In this document: positions 51,689-61,717 of the stretch, in pieces
Layout of the letters: every line of letters begins with the position of its first letter
Numbering within the stretch: position 1 is the stretch's first letter
Assembly: GCA_030411725.1 (NCBI GenBank)
Contig: MU839827.1
Location: 744,001-808,000 of the forward strand
Reading direction: 5' to 3'
Length of the DNA: 64,000 nucleotides
Source of the DNA: Echria macrotheca
Taxonomy: Eukaryota > Ascomycota > Sordariomycetes > Sordariales > Schizotheciaceae
Program-made: the position numbers and the translations under genes
The notes under the pieces: model-generated
Told to the model about the DNA's origin: nothing
The model's input: only the letters and a program-made list of their open reading frames with translations
Databases searched by the model: none

Positions 51689-52150
51689 CTAAGCAGCAAT
51701 CGTAACCTCCACCTCGACACCAGCCTCGATGTTGACGATGATCTGCTTCACGATCTCAGTCGGAGCAGTCAGGTCGATCAGGCGCTTGTGGATGCGCATC
51801 TCGTAGCAATCCCACGTCTTGGAACCCTCACCGCAGGGCGTCTTGCGGGTCTGTCTCTCTGAATTAGCGCTGTCGAGTGTCTTTGTCGGGGAACACATAC
51901 CGTGATCTTGAGTGTCTTGGTGGGCAGACGGACGGGACCCTTGGCCCGGAGGTCCTTGCTCTTGGCGCGCTCAATGAGCTCGTGGCACACCTTCTCGAGC
52001 GAGGCGACCTTGCGCGAGGTGAGGGTGATGCGGATCTTGTGGACCTTCTTGAGGGACGTTAGCATTGCCCGGCGACGACGACAGTGACAAAAAAGATCAA
52101 CAACATACGGGGGCCTCGCCAAAGTCCTTCTCGGGCTTGTTGTACGACAT
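51689..52150 (-). CDS. rps20: 40S ribosomal protein uS10 (S20)
   Basis: Three exons, complement(join(51689..51850,51901..52047,52109..52150)), 116 aa. Exon 1 gives MSYNKPEKDFGEAP; exon 2 starts KVHKIRITLTSRKVASLEK; exon 3 starts TRKTPCGEGSKTWDCYEMR. The family is nearly identical across eukaryotes, so each junction is certain: introns of 61 and 50 nt, donors GTATGT. uS10 sits in the head of the 40S subunit and contacts ribosome-associated ubiquitin signalling: uS10 is ubiquitinated at collided ribosomes. Notably the neighbour upstream, in divergent orientation with starts ~445 bp apart, is a CUE-domain protein of the Cue3/ASCC2 type, which reads that very ubiquitin mark. The stop codon is ~110 bp from the convergent dioxygenase gene. 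Confidence 0.97.
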
Positions 52151-52595
52151 CTTGGCTGATTTTTCTGGGGGAAGTCGATTGAACTGATTGACTGCGAAAT
52201 GTGGCCTTCACGACTCGAATGCGATATTCGGCAAAGTGATGAAGGCTGAGAGCTTTGCAACTTTTTTTTTTGTTGTTGGCTAGATGCAGTTGGTGGGCCT
52301 TGACATTTTTTTGAATTTCGTGCGCAGAATTCCAGGGCGGTGTGTCGTTGTGGGATGGGCTACGGGCAGAATTGCGGCAGGCCCCGCTTGTGGCGCACGA
52401 TCCCTGTCCGTGTGGCTCGAGCTTCCACGGCGACGACTCATCGGAGCGACGGAGGGGCAGGGGCAATGGAGGGGCAAGTCAGCCTTATTAATTGTTAAAT
52501 AGAGCGTCCTCCAGAACGACGGATTTGTTTTCTTTACCTTCCCAGAGTGTCTGTTGTTAACTTCTTCCCCGGCTGGCTCCAAAGTCTACAGCGGC

Positions 52596-54617
52596 ATGGC
52601 TTCTCAACTCCCCTCCTTTGCGCTGTTCCCCCTCGCGTCCTGGAGAGACCAGCTCCTCGCGGACGAATGGGTGGCCTGCTTAGACGCTTGGATCGCCCTC
52701 CTCGACAGCCACCTCTCGCTTCCTCAAGACAAGTTTACGCTGTCAACAAAAGACCAGAGCCTTGCCAATTTTCTTGTCTCGTTTACACGGGAAATCGCTC
52801 TGAATGGGACCGGGATCCTGGGGTCGTCCCGTTCGGCCAAGAAGCTTCTCAAGGAATGTTTCCTTTTAGTCTCCAGGCTGGTCCAATCGCCCTCACCACC
52901 CAGCGTCTTGCTGCACTGGGACTTTTTGGCAGATTTCGGCCGTGTGTACGGCAAGAAGAGGGCAGGCCACATTCTCTCCCACCTCCCGGAGCCGGCACAA
53001 GCACTTCTGGACTCATCACTAGGCAGCTTAAAGAAGAATCTCATTAAAAACCTCGACGCCGGCATCTCAGGTGATATCCGAGCGGTAGAGGAACAGCTGG
53101 ACAGGATAGGCGACCTCATCAACGCATCACCACCAGTGGCGGCCTTCCTCATGGCCGGCAGTGATTTCGTTGACGGCCTGATCAACTGCTACAAAGTCAT
53201 GAACCCGCCCCTCCGCAAGGTCATCCTCTCAACGACCTATCTCCTCCTCGTGGGCCTTGCTGAGGGTCAGAAGACATCCACCCTCACAGACCAGCTCTAC
53301 TCCCTAAAAGCTGCCGCTGAGGCGCACAAGTCCGGCCCGCTCAACGCCAACGACTCCCTCGTCGCCGAGCTGGTAACCTCCACCCCCGTCCTCCAGCACC
53401 TCGAACGCAAACTCGACGAAGCCGGCACGATCTCGACGCGGGCCAAGTCGATCCTCGCCGACCTCGCCACGTTTAAAAAGGCAGGCAGCAGCATGCCGCG
53501 CCCGAAACGGCTCGTGAGGCGCAAAATCGACAAGGGCAAGGGCATCGTATCCCAGGACGAAGCCGAGGCGTCCTTCCAGCAAGAAATGCACATCCACCGC
53601 ATGAGCCAGATCTCCCAAGTCCAAGACCTATTCCCCAACCTCGGCTCGGCCTTCATCTCCAAGCTGCTCGACGAGTACGACTCAGACGCAGAACAAGTCA
53701 TATCCCACCTGCTGGACGACTCACTCCCTCCTCATCTCCAATCCGCCGACCGCTCCGAGCAACTATCCGCCCACAAACCGCCTCCCCACTTCACGCCACA
53801 CCCAACCCCTCCCCTGCTCCCATCCCTCACATCCCTCCCAGAGCGCAAAAACCTCTACGACCCAGAAGACGACGATATCCTCCTAGCATCCATCGCAAAC
53901 CTCCACCTAGGCAAACGCCACGACCCAGCCGAAACCCTCCCCTCAGCAGCCCCCCAAAAAGCCGCCATCCTCTCGGCCCTCGCCGCCTTCGACTCGGACG
54001 ACGACGAGCGCGACGACACCTACGACGCCGCCGACGTAGGCGGCACAGTCGACGCAGCCGGCGGCGCCGACGACACGCCGCTGACGGAACCGACCGAGGC
54101 CGCCCTCTTCCGCGCCTGGCAGTCAAATCCGAGACTGTTCGCGCGGGACGCCGCCACGCGCCGCGGTCCCGAGAGGGCGAGACTGCGGATGGAGACGCAC
54201 ATGTCGGATGAGCAGGTCGAGGGGTGGGCGAGCATGCTTGCGCGGGACGGGCAGGTCCTGCGGCGGTTGCAGGGCCGGTATGGAGAGTGGAGTGGCGTGC
54301 AGAATGAGATTGAGTCGACGGCGTGGCGGGGTGGTGGCGGCGGTGGTGAGGATGGGGAAGACACAAGTGATGTTGGATCGGGGGCCCAGACGCCGAGAGG
54401 CGGTGGTGGGAATAGGGGGCGCGGAAGGGGACGAGGAGGACGTGGAGGAGGTAGAGGCGGTGGTGGATCGGGACAGGGACAGGGACAGGGAGGGCCGGCG
54501 CCGGATTCCGAGGCGGCACGGCGCAGGAAGGAAGCGAACAAGAGCAGCCGTGCGAATCATAACCGGCGCGCTGAGCGGGCGAAGAAGATGGCTCGCGGCG
54601 GTGGACTGCCGGGGTGA
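52596..54617 (+). CDS. CUE-domain protein, Cue3/ASCC2-like (ribosome quality control)
   Basis: Single exon, 673 aa; the frame opens slightly upstream but the first ATG is 52596 (MASQLPSFALFPLASWRDQL). The N-terminal ~320 residues are helical (LHWDFLADFGRVYGKKRAGH, LLVGLAEGQ), as in ASCC2/Cue3. A CUE ubiquitin-binding domain lies around residues 340-382, with VQDLFPNLGSAFISKLL and the di-Leu end VISHLLDDSLPP. The tail (last ~70 residues) is an RGG/GGG-rich RNA-binding-like stretch and ends in basic NHNRRAERAKKMARGG. Cue3 (Rqt3) is part of the RQT helicase complex that splits collided ribosomes after uS10 ubiquitination. The assignment rests on domain order; a close call to ASCC2 is likely. Confidence 0.85.
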   Translation: MASQLPSFALFPLASWRDQLLADEWVACLDAWIALLDSHLSLPQDKFTLSTKDQSLANFLVSFTREIALNGTGILGSSRSAKKLLKECFLLVSRLVQSPSPPSVLLHWDFLADFGRVYGKKRAGHILSHLPEPAQALLDSSLGSLKKNLIKNLDAGISGDIRAVEEQLDRIGDLINASPPVAAFLMAGSDFVDGLINCYKVMNPPLRKVILSTTYLLLVGLAEGQKTSTLTDQLYSLKAAAEAHKSGPLNANDSLVAELVTSTPVLQHLERKLDEAGTISTRAKSILADLATFKKAGSSMPRPKRLVRRKIDKGKGIVSQDEAEASFQQEMHIHRMSQISQVQDLFPNLGSAFISKLLDEYDSDAEQVISHLLDDSLPPHLQSADRSEQLSAHKPPPHFTPHPTPPLLPSLTSLPERKNLYDPEDDDILLASIANLHLGKRHDPAETLPSAAPQKAAILSALAAFDSDDDERDDTYDAADVGGTVDAAGGADDTPLTEPTEAALFRAWQSNPRLFARDAATRRGPERARLRMETHMSDEQVEGWASMLARDGQVLRRLQGRYGEWSGVQNEIESTAWRGGGGGGEDGEDTSDVGSGAQTPRGGGGNRGRGRGRGGRGGGRGGGGSGQGQGQGGPAPDSEAARRRKEANKSSRANHNRRAERAKKMARGGGLPG

Positions 54618-54718
54618 GCAATGGAATTCCATGTGTTGATATACATCGCTTAGAAAGTCCCCCCCCATAAAGAAGTAGTTATACAGCCCACCCTCCCACC
54701 CTAACGCCAGCTAATGCA

Positions 54719-54772
54719 TACTGCTACTGCTACTGCTGCCCCCCTAAAGCTACTCTACTGCTGCTACTGCCC
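54719..54772. repeat. CTG/CTA trinucleotide repeat tract
   Basis: Interrupted CTGCTA repeats and C-runs in the short gap between convergent Cue3-like and Nup42-like genes; probably 3' UTR. Repeat instability is plausible. Confidence 0.75.
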
Positions 54773-54776
54773 CCCC

Positions 54777-56861
54777 TTAAAAGTCCCAAACACAAAACTC
54801 CCTCTTCGGAGGCACCTCAGGCATCAACCCGCCCGCAAACGTCCCAGTCGACACGAAATACCCCCACTGCTCCTGAACCTTTGGATCGGCGTACGCTTCC
54901 GGCGCCGCCTCCGTCTCGGTGGTATAATTAGGTGCGCCGCCGGGAAACCAGATCCTGGACGCGGTACCGTCGAAGCTCCGGATGATGGGCACCTCCTTGT
55001 CGCTCTTGCCCAGCACCTGGTACGACACGGGCTTGCCCTTGAACGCGACGAGCCTGTTGTCGGGGCCCCTGCTGCTGTAGCTGTTGATGTCCGGGTGCTG
55101 GCGCGTCGCGTCGGGCGCGTACGGGCCGGGGCCCGAACCCTGTTGTGTCCTTGCCGCCGCCGTCGCGGTGCTTGTTGGTGCGGCTGCGGCTGCGGCAGGC
55201 ACGCCGAAGGGGTTTGCTGCTGGCTGTTGTGGTTGCGTTTGTGGCTGGGCGAATGTTGAAGTTGTCTGGGGAAGAGCGGCGGCCGCTGCCGCCGGTGGCT
55301 GACCAAAGGGGTTGGTGGCAGGGGCCGTTGCGGGCTGTCCGAAAGGATTGGCGGGAGCTGTTGTTGTGGTCGTAGGCTGCCCGAACACATTTGCCGCCGG
55401 CGCAGCTGTGGTGGCGGCTGGTTGTCCGAAAGGACTCGTTGTCGGTTGTGCAGCGGGCTGTCCGAAGGTGTTACCTGTGGCGGGAGCAGGTTGACCGAAC
55501 GCGTTGGCAGCCTGAGTCGTCTGTGCCACCTGTCCGAACGGGCTCGCGGTCGTTTGCTGCGCGGCCGCAGCAAAAGGGGTTTGCCCCGGGGGATTACCAA
55601 ACGGATTAGGCTTCTGCCCCAGTACCGCCGGCTGGCCAAAGGCGGATCCGCCACCAGGCATGGAAGGTTTTCCAAAGGCAGAGGTGCCTGCTGGTTGCCC
55701 AAACGCTGGTGCCCCAGTGGTTTGTGTAGGCTGTGCGGGGGCTCCAAACGGGTTTGGCTTTGTACCGAGAGCACTTGTTTGCCCAAAAGCACTTGGCTGA
55801 GCAGGTTGGCCGAAGGGGTTCGGCTTCGCACCGAGAGTACTCGCCTGCCCAAAAGCACTTGGCTGAGCAGGTTGCCCGAAGGGGTTGTTGTTTTGCGCTG
55901 GCTGGCCAAACGCACTGGTCGTCTGCGAAGGCTGCCCAAAAGGCGATGCTCCCAGCTTGGCCGGTTGACCAAAGGCCGGAGCAGCCGGCTGCCCGAACGC
56001 AGGAGCGCCAAAAGCGGGCTTCGCTGCGCCGAAGGCACTGGGCGCCTGGGCCGCCGGAGCGCCGAACGGGTTGCTCGCCGGTGTATTTCCAAAGCCGGTT
56101 TTGTTCTGCTCAAACGCGCCCGCCTTCCCTCCCTGAGCCTGCTGGCAGATGTCCACCCGGTTCGGGTGCTTGTTTCGTGCGTCGACGATGAACTGGATCC
56201 CGGCGTTGAGATTCGAGAGCGCATTCTGCATCTGTTGTTGGGCGTTGTTATACAACCCTTCAATCTCTGCCATCTGCTAGACGTCAGCTGGGCACCTTGG
56301 CCACACAGACCCTCACACCTACCGCTCCCTGAGGGTTTCCGGCCTGCGCGCCATTCATGTAGTGGAGACGGATCTCCTCGAAACTCTGTTCCCGCAGCGG
56401 TCCACCGAACAGCTGTTCGGGCGCATCTTTCCCGGGGCCGTAGCACGATAATATCCATTGCGGGCGGTCGGTCGTCAGGTCCCGTTGTATGAGTTCCGCG
56501 TTAAGGTTATACGGCGGGTCTTCAGACTGGTCAGCACGCGCGTCGGTCGGGGATTCTATACCGTACCACCCTGGCGATTACCAAGTGCTGGCTTGTTAAA
56601 CATGTCGAATCGGTTTGAGGATTGTTGTTGCGAGTTCTGTGGGGGGTGTTCGAATCTGCAGTTGTCTGCACGGGGTCTCGTCAGCACGGCACGACGCAAG
56701 AGGGGAAATCGCGAGGACAAAGCGATCGCAATAGGCAGTCATGGTGCTGAGGTGTCGGCGACGATTTCATTCGACGGCAGCGGTCGTGACATGGCGATAG
56801 GCAAGGGGGCCATACTTCCATAGCGGCAGTTGCCCTGCATCCAGAATTTGCAGACCGCCAT
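54777..56861 (-). CDS. Nup42-like nucleoporin: CCCH zinc finger plus FG repeats
   Basis: Four exons, complement(join(54777..56276,56323..56526,56562..56665,56816..56861)), 617 aa. Exons 1-2 join across a 150 nt intron to rebuild one CCCH finger, MAVCKFWMQGNCRYGNN then CRFEHPP (C-x7-C-x5-C-x3-H). Exon 3 has PYNLNAELIQRDLTTDRPQW and APEQLFGGPLREQSFEEIRL, then a conserved helix (ALSNLNAGIQFIVDARNKHP). Residues ~165-480 are an FG domain with about 30 FG dipeptides, mostly AFGQ and NPFGQ. The C-terminus (REFCVWDF) is conserved and in Nup42 binds Gle1. Nup42 (NLP1/CG1) sits on the cytoplasmic face of the nuclear pore and assists mRNA export through Gle1-Dbp5. The second intron (56527-56561) is only 35 nt. 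The finger matches the Nup42/NLP1 type, so the call is firm. Confidence 0.9.
55749..55880 (-). repeat. 66 bp tandem duplication in the FG domain
   Basis: Two adjacent 66 bp units, 55749-55814 and 55815-55880, each code for a 22 aa unit beginning NPFGQPAQPSAFGQ (or NPFGAPAQP at the edge). They differ at few bases, so the duplication is recent relative to the rest of the FG array. Confidence 0.85.
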
Positions 56862-57484
56862 CTCGGCGGGTGTCAGGAGCCGCTAGTGCCTTCGGTCTTG
56901 GACAGTCTTGCGGCGCGCATGCCCGGCGCTGGAGGGCGAGGGAAGGTCCAGACTTGTCGAGTGACGCGTTGGTGTTTGAGGACTGAGGTTTTCCAGCCTC
57001 TCAGCCTTGCAGCGATAAACGAACCCTAAAAGACAATGGTGGGGCGGCGCTCGGAGCAAGCCATTGTGGGCCTGCGTCGGCGCACAGACGGGGAAACAGA
57101 AGCGAGCTGCAAGGCTGCACCGGCGTGTTCAAGCATCTGAAACTGGAATTCAACCTCGAACGAGGTTCCCCTCTTGGCCTCAAGTTCTTGGAAATCGCCG
57201 TCATCGACCCCGCCGGCATCGCCGTTGGAAACCGTCCGCTGACCCCGATCGGCGATGAACTGCGGAATAACCAGTCTTCCTCTAGTAATGGCTGCTGCAA
57301 GCCGTCTCCTTGTCAGCTTTCCTTCCTTTAATTCCGGACCCGGAAGAGGCGGCTCTGGTTACAGCACCCCGGGCGGTCGCCGTTATCAGCTTCCTTTTCC
57401 TCTTCTTAACTGAAATAGTTACTTTTAACTCCGCCGCCACGGAGAAGTTTATAGAATTATAGTGCTATCTTTTCTCGGCGTGAA
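56862..57484. other. Intergenic, upstream of the Nup42-like gene; open frame at 56989-57331
   Basis: It holds the promoter of the minus-strand nucleoporin gene. A plus-strand frame without a start codon is open from 56989 to 57331 and has protein-like pieces (FKHLKLEFNLERGSPLGLKF, AVIDPAGIAVGNRPLTP). It is not assigned to any family; it may be an exon of an unrecognised gene or a remnant. Confidence 0.3.
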
Positions 57485-57834
57485 CTCCCAAATCGTGTTC
57501 ACAGAACTCAGTCAGCGATCGGGTCGTCCAACGGACAGTACCGATCGCACTGTACGTCGGTGCTCACGGCGTCTTCTTTCTTGCACAACCGGATGTGTAC
57601 CTTATCCACTGCCAGAACCACAGAGAACTTGCAGCTGGGCAATCAGAGGCGGAGCGAAGCCAAAACAGGAATGTCGTCGACATGATGGCGCCGAAGCCCA
57701 GGGACACCGGGCTTATGCCGCGGCAAGCCGAGCTGATTTGGCACTGTGTCCACGAGACAGGACTCGAGGGAGACAATGGACAGAATAAAAGCGTCATGCT
57801 TCTGCTGTTACTATCTTGGATTAACTACCCGTAG
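57485..57834 (+). other. Unassigned open frame of 116 codons upstream of the P450
   Basis: Open on the plus strand from after a TGA (~57482) to TAG at 57832-57834, with natural-looking composition (ALYVGAHGVFFLAQPDVYLI, MPRQAELIWHCVHETGLEGD). It has no ATG near its beginning. It ends 30 bp before the P450 start codon, so it would occupy the P450 promoter. It could be spliced to the open frame at 56989-57331, but I found no compelling junction. No family recognised. Confidence 0.2.
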
Positions 57835-57864
57835 CTCCGGTTTGTAGAAGAAGAAAAATCCACC

Positions 57865-59577
57865 ATGTCGTTCCATGCCGCCCACCTCCAGCTTTGGCTT
57901 GGCGGACTCGCCATCGCCGGGCTCCTCTACGTGCGTGTCCAAGACAACAACAGGGCACCTAGGACTGCCGCTAACATGAGCAGGTAATCTGTGTGGCAGT
58001 TTACCGCGTATTCTTGCATCCCCTCGCCAAATATCCAGGTCCCTTGCTTGCGAAACTGACGGATGCCTACATGCTCTACCATGCCTGGAAGGGCGACCGA
58101 CACCTCGAGTTCTGGCGGATGCACGAGAAATACGGCAAATTCGTGCGCTTCGGGCCCAATTCGCTTTCCGTCAACTCCAACACGGCGTTGAAAGAAATCT
58201 ACGGCTTCAAGGCCAACGTCCGCAAGTCGGAGTTTTACGATGCCTTTGTCCACCCGGCCCCCAACACCCACAACACCCGCGACAAGGAGATGCATGCGCG
58301 CAAGCGTCGAGTGCTTTCGCATGCCTTCTCGGATGGCGCCATCAAGGAGGTAGAGCGCTACATCCTAGCCAACATCAGGACCTTCTGCGACGCCATCGGC
58401 GATCTCGGCCGGGTCACGGACGAGAAGAAGGGTTGGACCGCGGCCAAGAACATGGCCGACTGGTGCAACTGGCTGGCCATGGACATCCTCGGCGACCTCT
58501 GCTTTGGCAAGGCATTCCACATGCTGGATCGCCCGGATAACCGCTATGCTGTCGACCTGGTGGGCGTCGCGGCTCAAAGGCATCTGATCGTAAGTCCTCG
58601 ACCAAAGAAAGCCCAAGCGCCAGATACTGACAGCGAAAGTGTGGTACCATGCCCATCGTAGACAAGCTGAGCCTCGATAAGATATTATTTCGCAAGATTG
58701 CCGCCGGTCGAGCCCGATATATGGGATACAGTCGCGCTCAGCTGGCCGACCGGACCGCACTTGGTGACGAGACGGACCGGCGCGACTTCTTCTACCACCT
58801 CCTCAAGGCACGGGACCCCGAGACGGGCCAGGGCTTCACGACACCGGAACTGTGGGGCGAGTCTAACCTACTGTAAGGAACACGCCCCGTCTTCGAGTGG
58901 TGCCGAGCTGACAAAGTAGCATCATTGCTGGATCCGACACTACGTCAACGGCCATGGCGGCAACGCTGTTTTACCTCGTGCGGAACCCCGATGCCCTCGC
59001 CAAGGTGGCGGCCGAGGTGCGCGGCAGGTTCGAGAACGTCGAGGATATCCACCAGGGGCCGCAACTCACCTCGCTGACGTACCTGCGGGCGTGTATCGAC
59101 GAGGCCATGCGACTCTCGCCCTCGGTCGGCGGCCTTCTCCCGCGCGAGGTGCTGCCGGGCGGTATTGTTGTCGACGGCGAGCGTATCCCGGCCGGCATGG
59201 TCATCGGCACTCCGCACTACACGATCCATCACAACCCCGCGTACTACCCCGAGCCCTTCATGTACGCGCCCGAGCGGTGGATTCCCAGGGAACGCTTCAC
59301 CGAGCACGACGTCGCGCTCGCGCAGAGCGCCTTCTGTCCCTTCTCCATCGGCCCCCGCGGGTGTATTGGCAAGGGGCTCGCCTACATCGAGATGACCATC
59401 ACGCTGGCGCGTATCCTCTTTTTGTATGACGTGCGACGGGCGCAGGGGGTCGAGGACCCCGGCGAGGGCAAGGTCGGCGCCGAATGGGGGCGGCATCGGC
59501 CGAGCGAGTTCCAGCTGGTGGACACGTTTACCAGCTTGAAATCGGGGCCGATGGTCGAGTTTAGAAGGCGGGAGTAG
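57865..59577 (+). CDS. Cytochrome P450 monooxygenase
   Basis: Four exons, join(57865..57930,57984..58589,58640..58872,58920..59577), 520 aa; introns 53, 50 and 47 nt. The N-terminal hydrophobic anchor (QLWLGGLAIAGLLYVICVAV) spans the first intron and is followed by the proline-rich hinge HPLAKYPGPLLAKL. I-helix oxygen-binding motif AGSDTT (Ala305 onward), K-helix EAMR, PERW segment, and heme loop FSIGPRGCIGKG with Cys450 as iron ligand. It is therefore a complete class II microsomal P450 that would need NADPH-P450 reductase. It resembles fungal benzoate/isotrichodermin-type hydroxylases by the 'RVFLHPLAKYPGP' start, but the substrate is not readable. It sits at the start of the accessory block with a GH5 enzyme, a flavin monooxygenase and a transporter. 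Confidence 0.94.
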
Positions 59578-60150
59578 ACTGCATGGCGGAAAGAGATCAT
59601 GAACGGCGTTTCCAGATTGTGGGTTGCATCGGAGTTGCTTTGGGGGCGGGTCCGGGGAAGGCGGGGATTTGTGGAGCTGCGGGGGGACGGTGCCGGCCGA
59701 GCGGCATCGCAATCTCGACGACATCTGCATCAAAAATCAGATGACTAAAGTTTCCTGTATGTATTTAGATTCAGAATACAAGAAATTTTGGGTACTGGCT
59801 TGAACGCGACTACTGGTGATCCCCCGTCGACTTCAGGCTTGACCTCGTGGTTTCTCCCGTTTGATCCCCGGGGCGTCGCTCACGATTCCGGACTCTGGCG
59901 ACGGCTGTAGACCGTCTGCTCCAGCTGCTCGAGCCCGCACACTTGGCACAGCTAAGAGCGCTAGCAATGGTCACCCCACAAGTTGAACCAGTTGCCATCG
60001 GTTGTTCGCCCGCCTTGGTAACCAAACCTTCGGGGTCATCGACAAATAGCCGGCGGCTTGTGGAAGGAAAATTGTCGGAACTAATATACTCAGGTAGTAA
60101 TCCGCTTCGAACCAGATCTGAGTACCGAGCGACAATGACACCTCAGCCGC
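59578..60150. other. Intergenic between P450 and GH5 genes
   Basis: About 570 bp with no convincing frame. It contains the P450 3' UTR and the GH5 promoter, whose TATA box follows at 60151. Confidence 0.5.
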
Positions 60151-60159
60151 TATATAAAA
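60151..60159 (+). promoter_or_regulatory. TATA box of the GH5 gene
   Basis: TATATAAAA lies 47 bp upstream of the GH5 start codon, in good position for a strongly inducible secreted-enzyme gene with a short leader. Confidence 0.7.
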
Positions 60160-60205
60160 CGGAGTTATCCCGTCCCGGGGGCTAGTTCTACATGGCAGCG
60201 ACAAG

Positions 60206-61553
60206 ATGCGCCTCTCCACCGTGCTGGCCGTTGCCGGCGTTGTGTCGGCGACACCGCTTATCGACAGCGATGTTCGACGCGCTGCTTGGCCGAATACCCC
60301 CCACGTCACATCCGGCCGCTGGGTCAAAGATGCCACGGGCACAAACATCACGTATGCCGGCACAAACTGGCCCGGTGCTGCCGACGTCATGATTCCCGAG
60401 GGTCTGCAGTACCAGTCGATTGCTACCATCGTAACCAAGATCAAGAGCCTGGGCATGAACGCGATCCGCCTCACCTACGCGATCCAGATGATTGACGAAA
60501 TCTACTCCAACGGCGGCAAGGATGTCACACTCCAGAAAGCTTTCGTCCAGGCTCTGGGTCAAACCAATGGGACCCGGGTCCTGAACCAGGTGTTGACCAA
60601 AAACCCGTCCTTCAGTGCTTCGACGACCAGGTTGGAAGTAAGTCGAGCGATCCGCAGTCAGACCAAGCTGACAATCAGGTCTTTGATGCTGTGGCCGCCG
60701 AGTGTGCAAAGCAGCAAATCTACATCCTGCTGGACAACCACATCTCCAAGGGCATGTGGTGCTGCTCAGGCGACGACGGCAACAGCTGGTGGGGAGACAA
60801 GTATTTCGATACAGGAAACTGGACCCGCGGTCTCGCGTATATGGCGAACCACGTAGGTCGACTTCTTCACCAACGTTTCTCCGCTGACACGGAGACCAGG
60901 CTAAATCGTGGACGGCCCTGACGGCCATGTCTCTCCGCAATGAGCCGCGGGAGCCGACGAACAACGCGGCGCTGAGTAAAAGCTCGTACAATTGGCAAGG
61001 CTGGTATGGCTTCGTCAAACAGGGTGCAAATGCCATCCACAACGCCAATGCCGACGTTCTCATCTTCCTGTCTGGCCTGTCATTCGACACAACCCTGACT
61101 CCCGTGGTCCAGGGCACCGCCCTCACCCCCGGGACTGCCAAGTTTAGCTTGAGCGACTTCCCCGGCTACGCAAACAAGCTGGTCCTGGAGCTGCACAACT
61201 ACGAGACCAGCACGACTAGTTGCAGCACGCTACGGGGAAATCTCGACCGTAACGGGTTTAATGCGCTGTCGGGGACTACACCGAATGTCTTTCCCGTGAT
61301 GCTGACCGAGTTCGGCTTCCAGATGGACGCGACGACGTGGAAGAACACGTACTCGACGTGTCTGGCCAGCTACCTGCCGGAAAAGAAGGCGGGCTGGATG
61401 ATCTGGGTGCTGGCGGGGAGCTACTACATCCGCTCGGGCAGGCAGGATTACGACGAGAACTGGGGGCTCTTGAACCACGACTGGAGCGCGTGGCGGAGTC
61501 CAAGCTATGTCAATGGCGCCTTGATGACCATGGTGAAGAATACGTTGAGCTGA
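60206..61553 (+). CDS. Secreted glycoside hydrolase family 5 enzyme
   Basis: Three exons, join(60206..60637,60679..60852,60900..61553), 419 aa; introns 41 and 47 nt. Signal peptide MRLSTVLAVAGVVSATP, probably followed by a short propeptide ending in RR. Then the (beta/alpha)8 barrel: GTNWPGAADVMIPEGLQYQS, GMNAIRLTYAIQM, IYILLDNHISKGMWCCSGDD. The acid/base Glu217 lies in LRNEPRE and the nucleophile Glu339 in VMLTEFGF, both in the places expected for family GH5. WMIWVLAGSYYIRSGRQDYDENWG is the C-terminal substrate-cleft part. No carbohydrate-binding module is present. It belongs to the fungal 'cellulase/endoglycosidase' GH5 group outside the classic EG2 cellulases; substrate (beta-glucan or glycolipid) is uncertain. 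Confidence 0.92.
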
Positions 61554-61717
61554 GAGGCAATGCGGGTTTCGTATTCCGTATCGATTAGGGCTAGCCCATC
61601 GCTTTCCTTGATAAGACAGCTTCTTCAAACAGACAGCGCCCGAATCCACACCCATTACCAGCATTTGCTGTTGGAAGCCTAAATTCCCGTCTTGCGAGAT
61701 GATGCCGTTCTGTCTAC

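Noticed and set aside
54824..56458. 544-codon frame overlapping the nucleoporin and 356-codon plus-strand frame
   Set aside because: Shadows of the FG-repeat frame; the zinc finger, FG motifs and C-terminus all lie in the chosen model.
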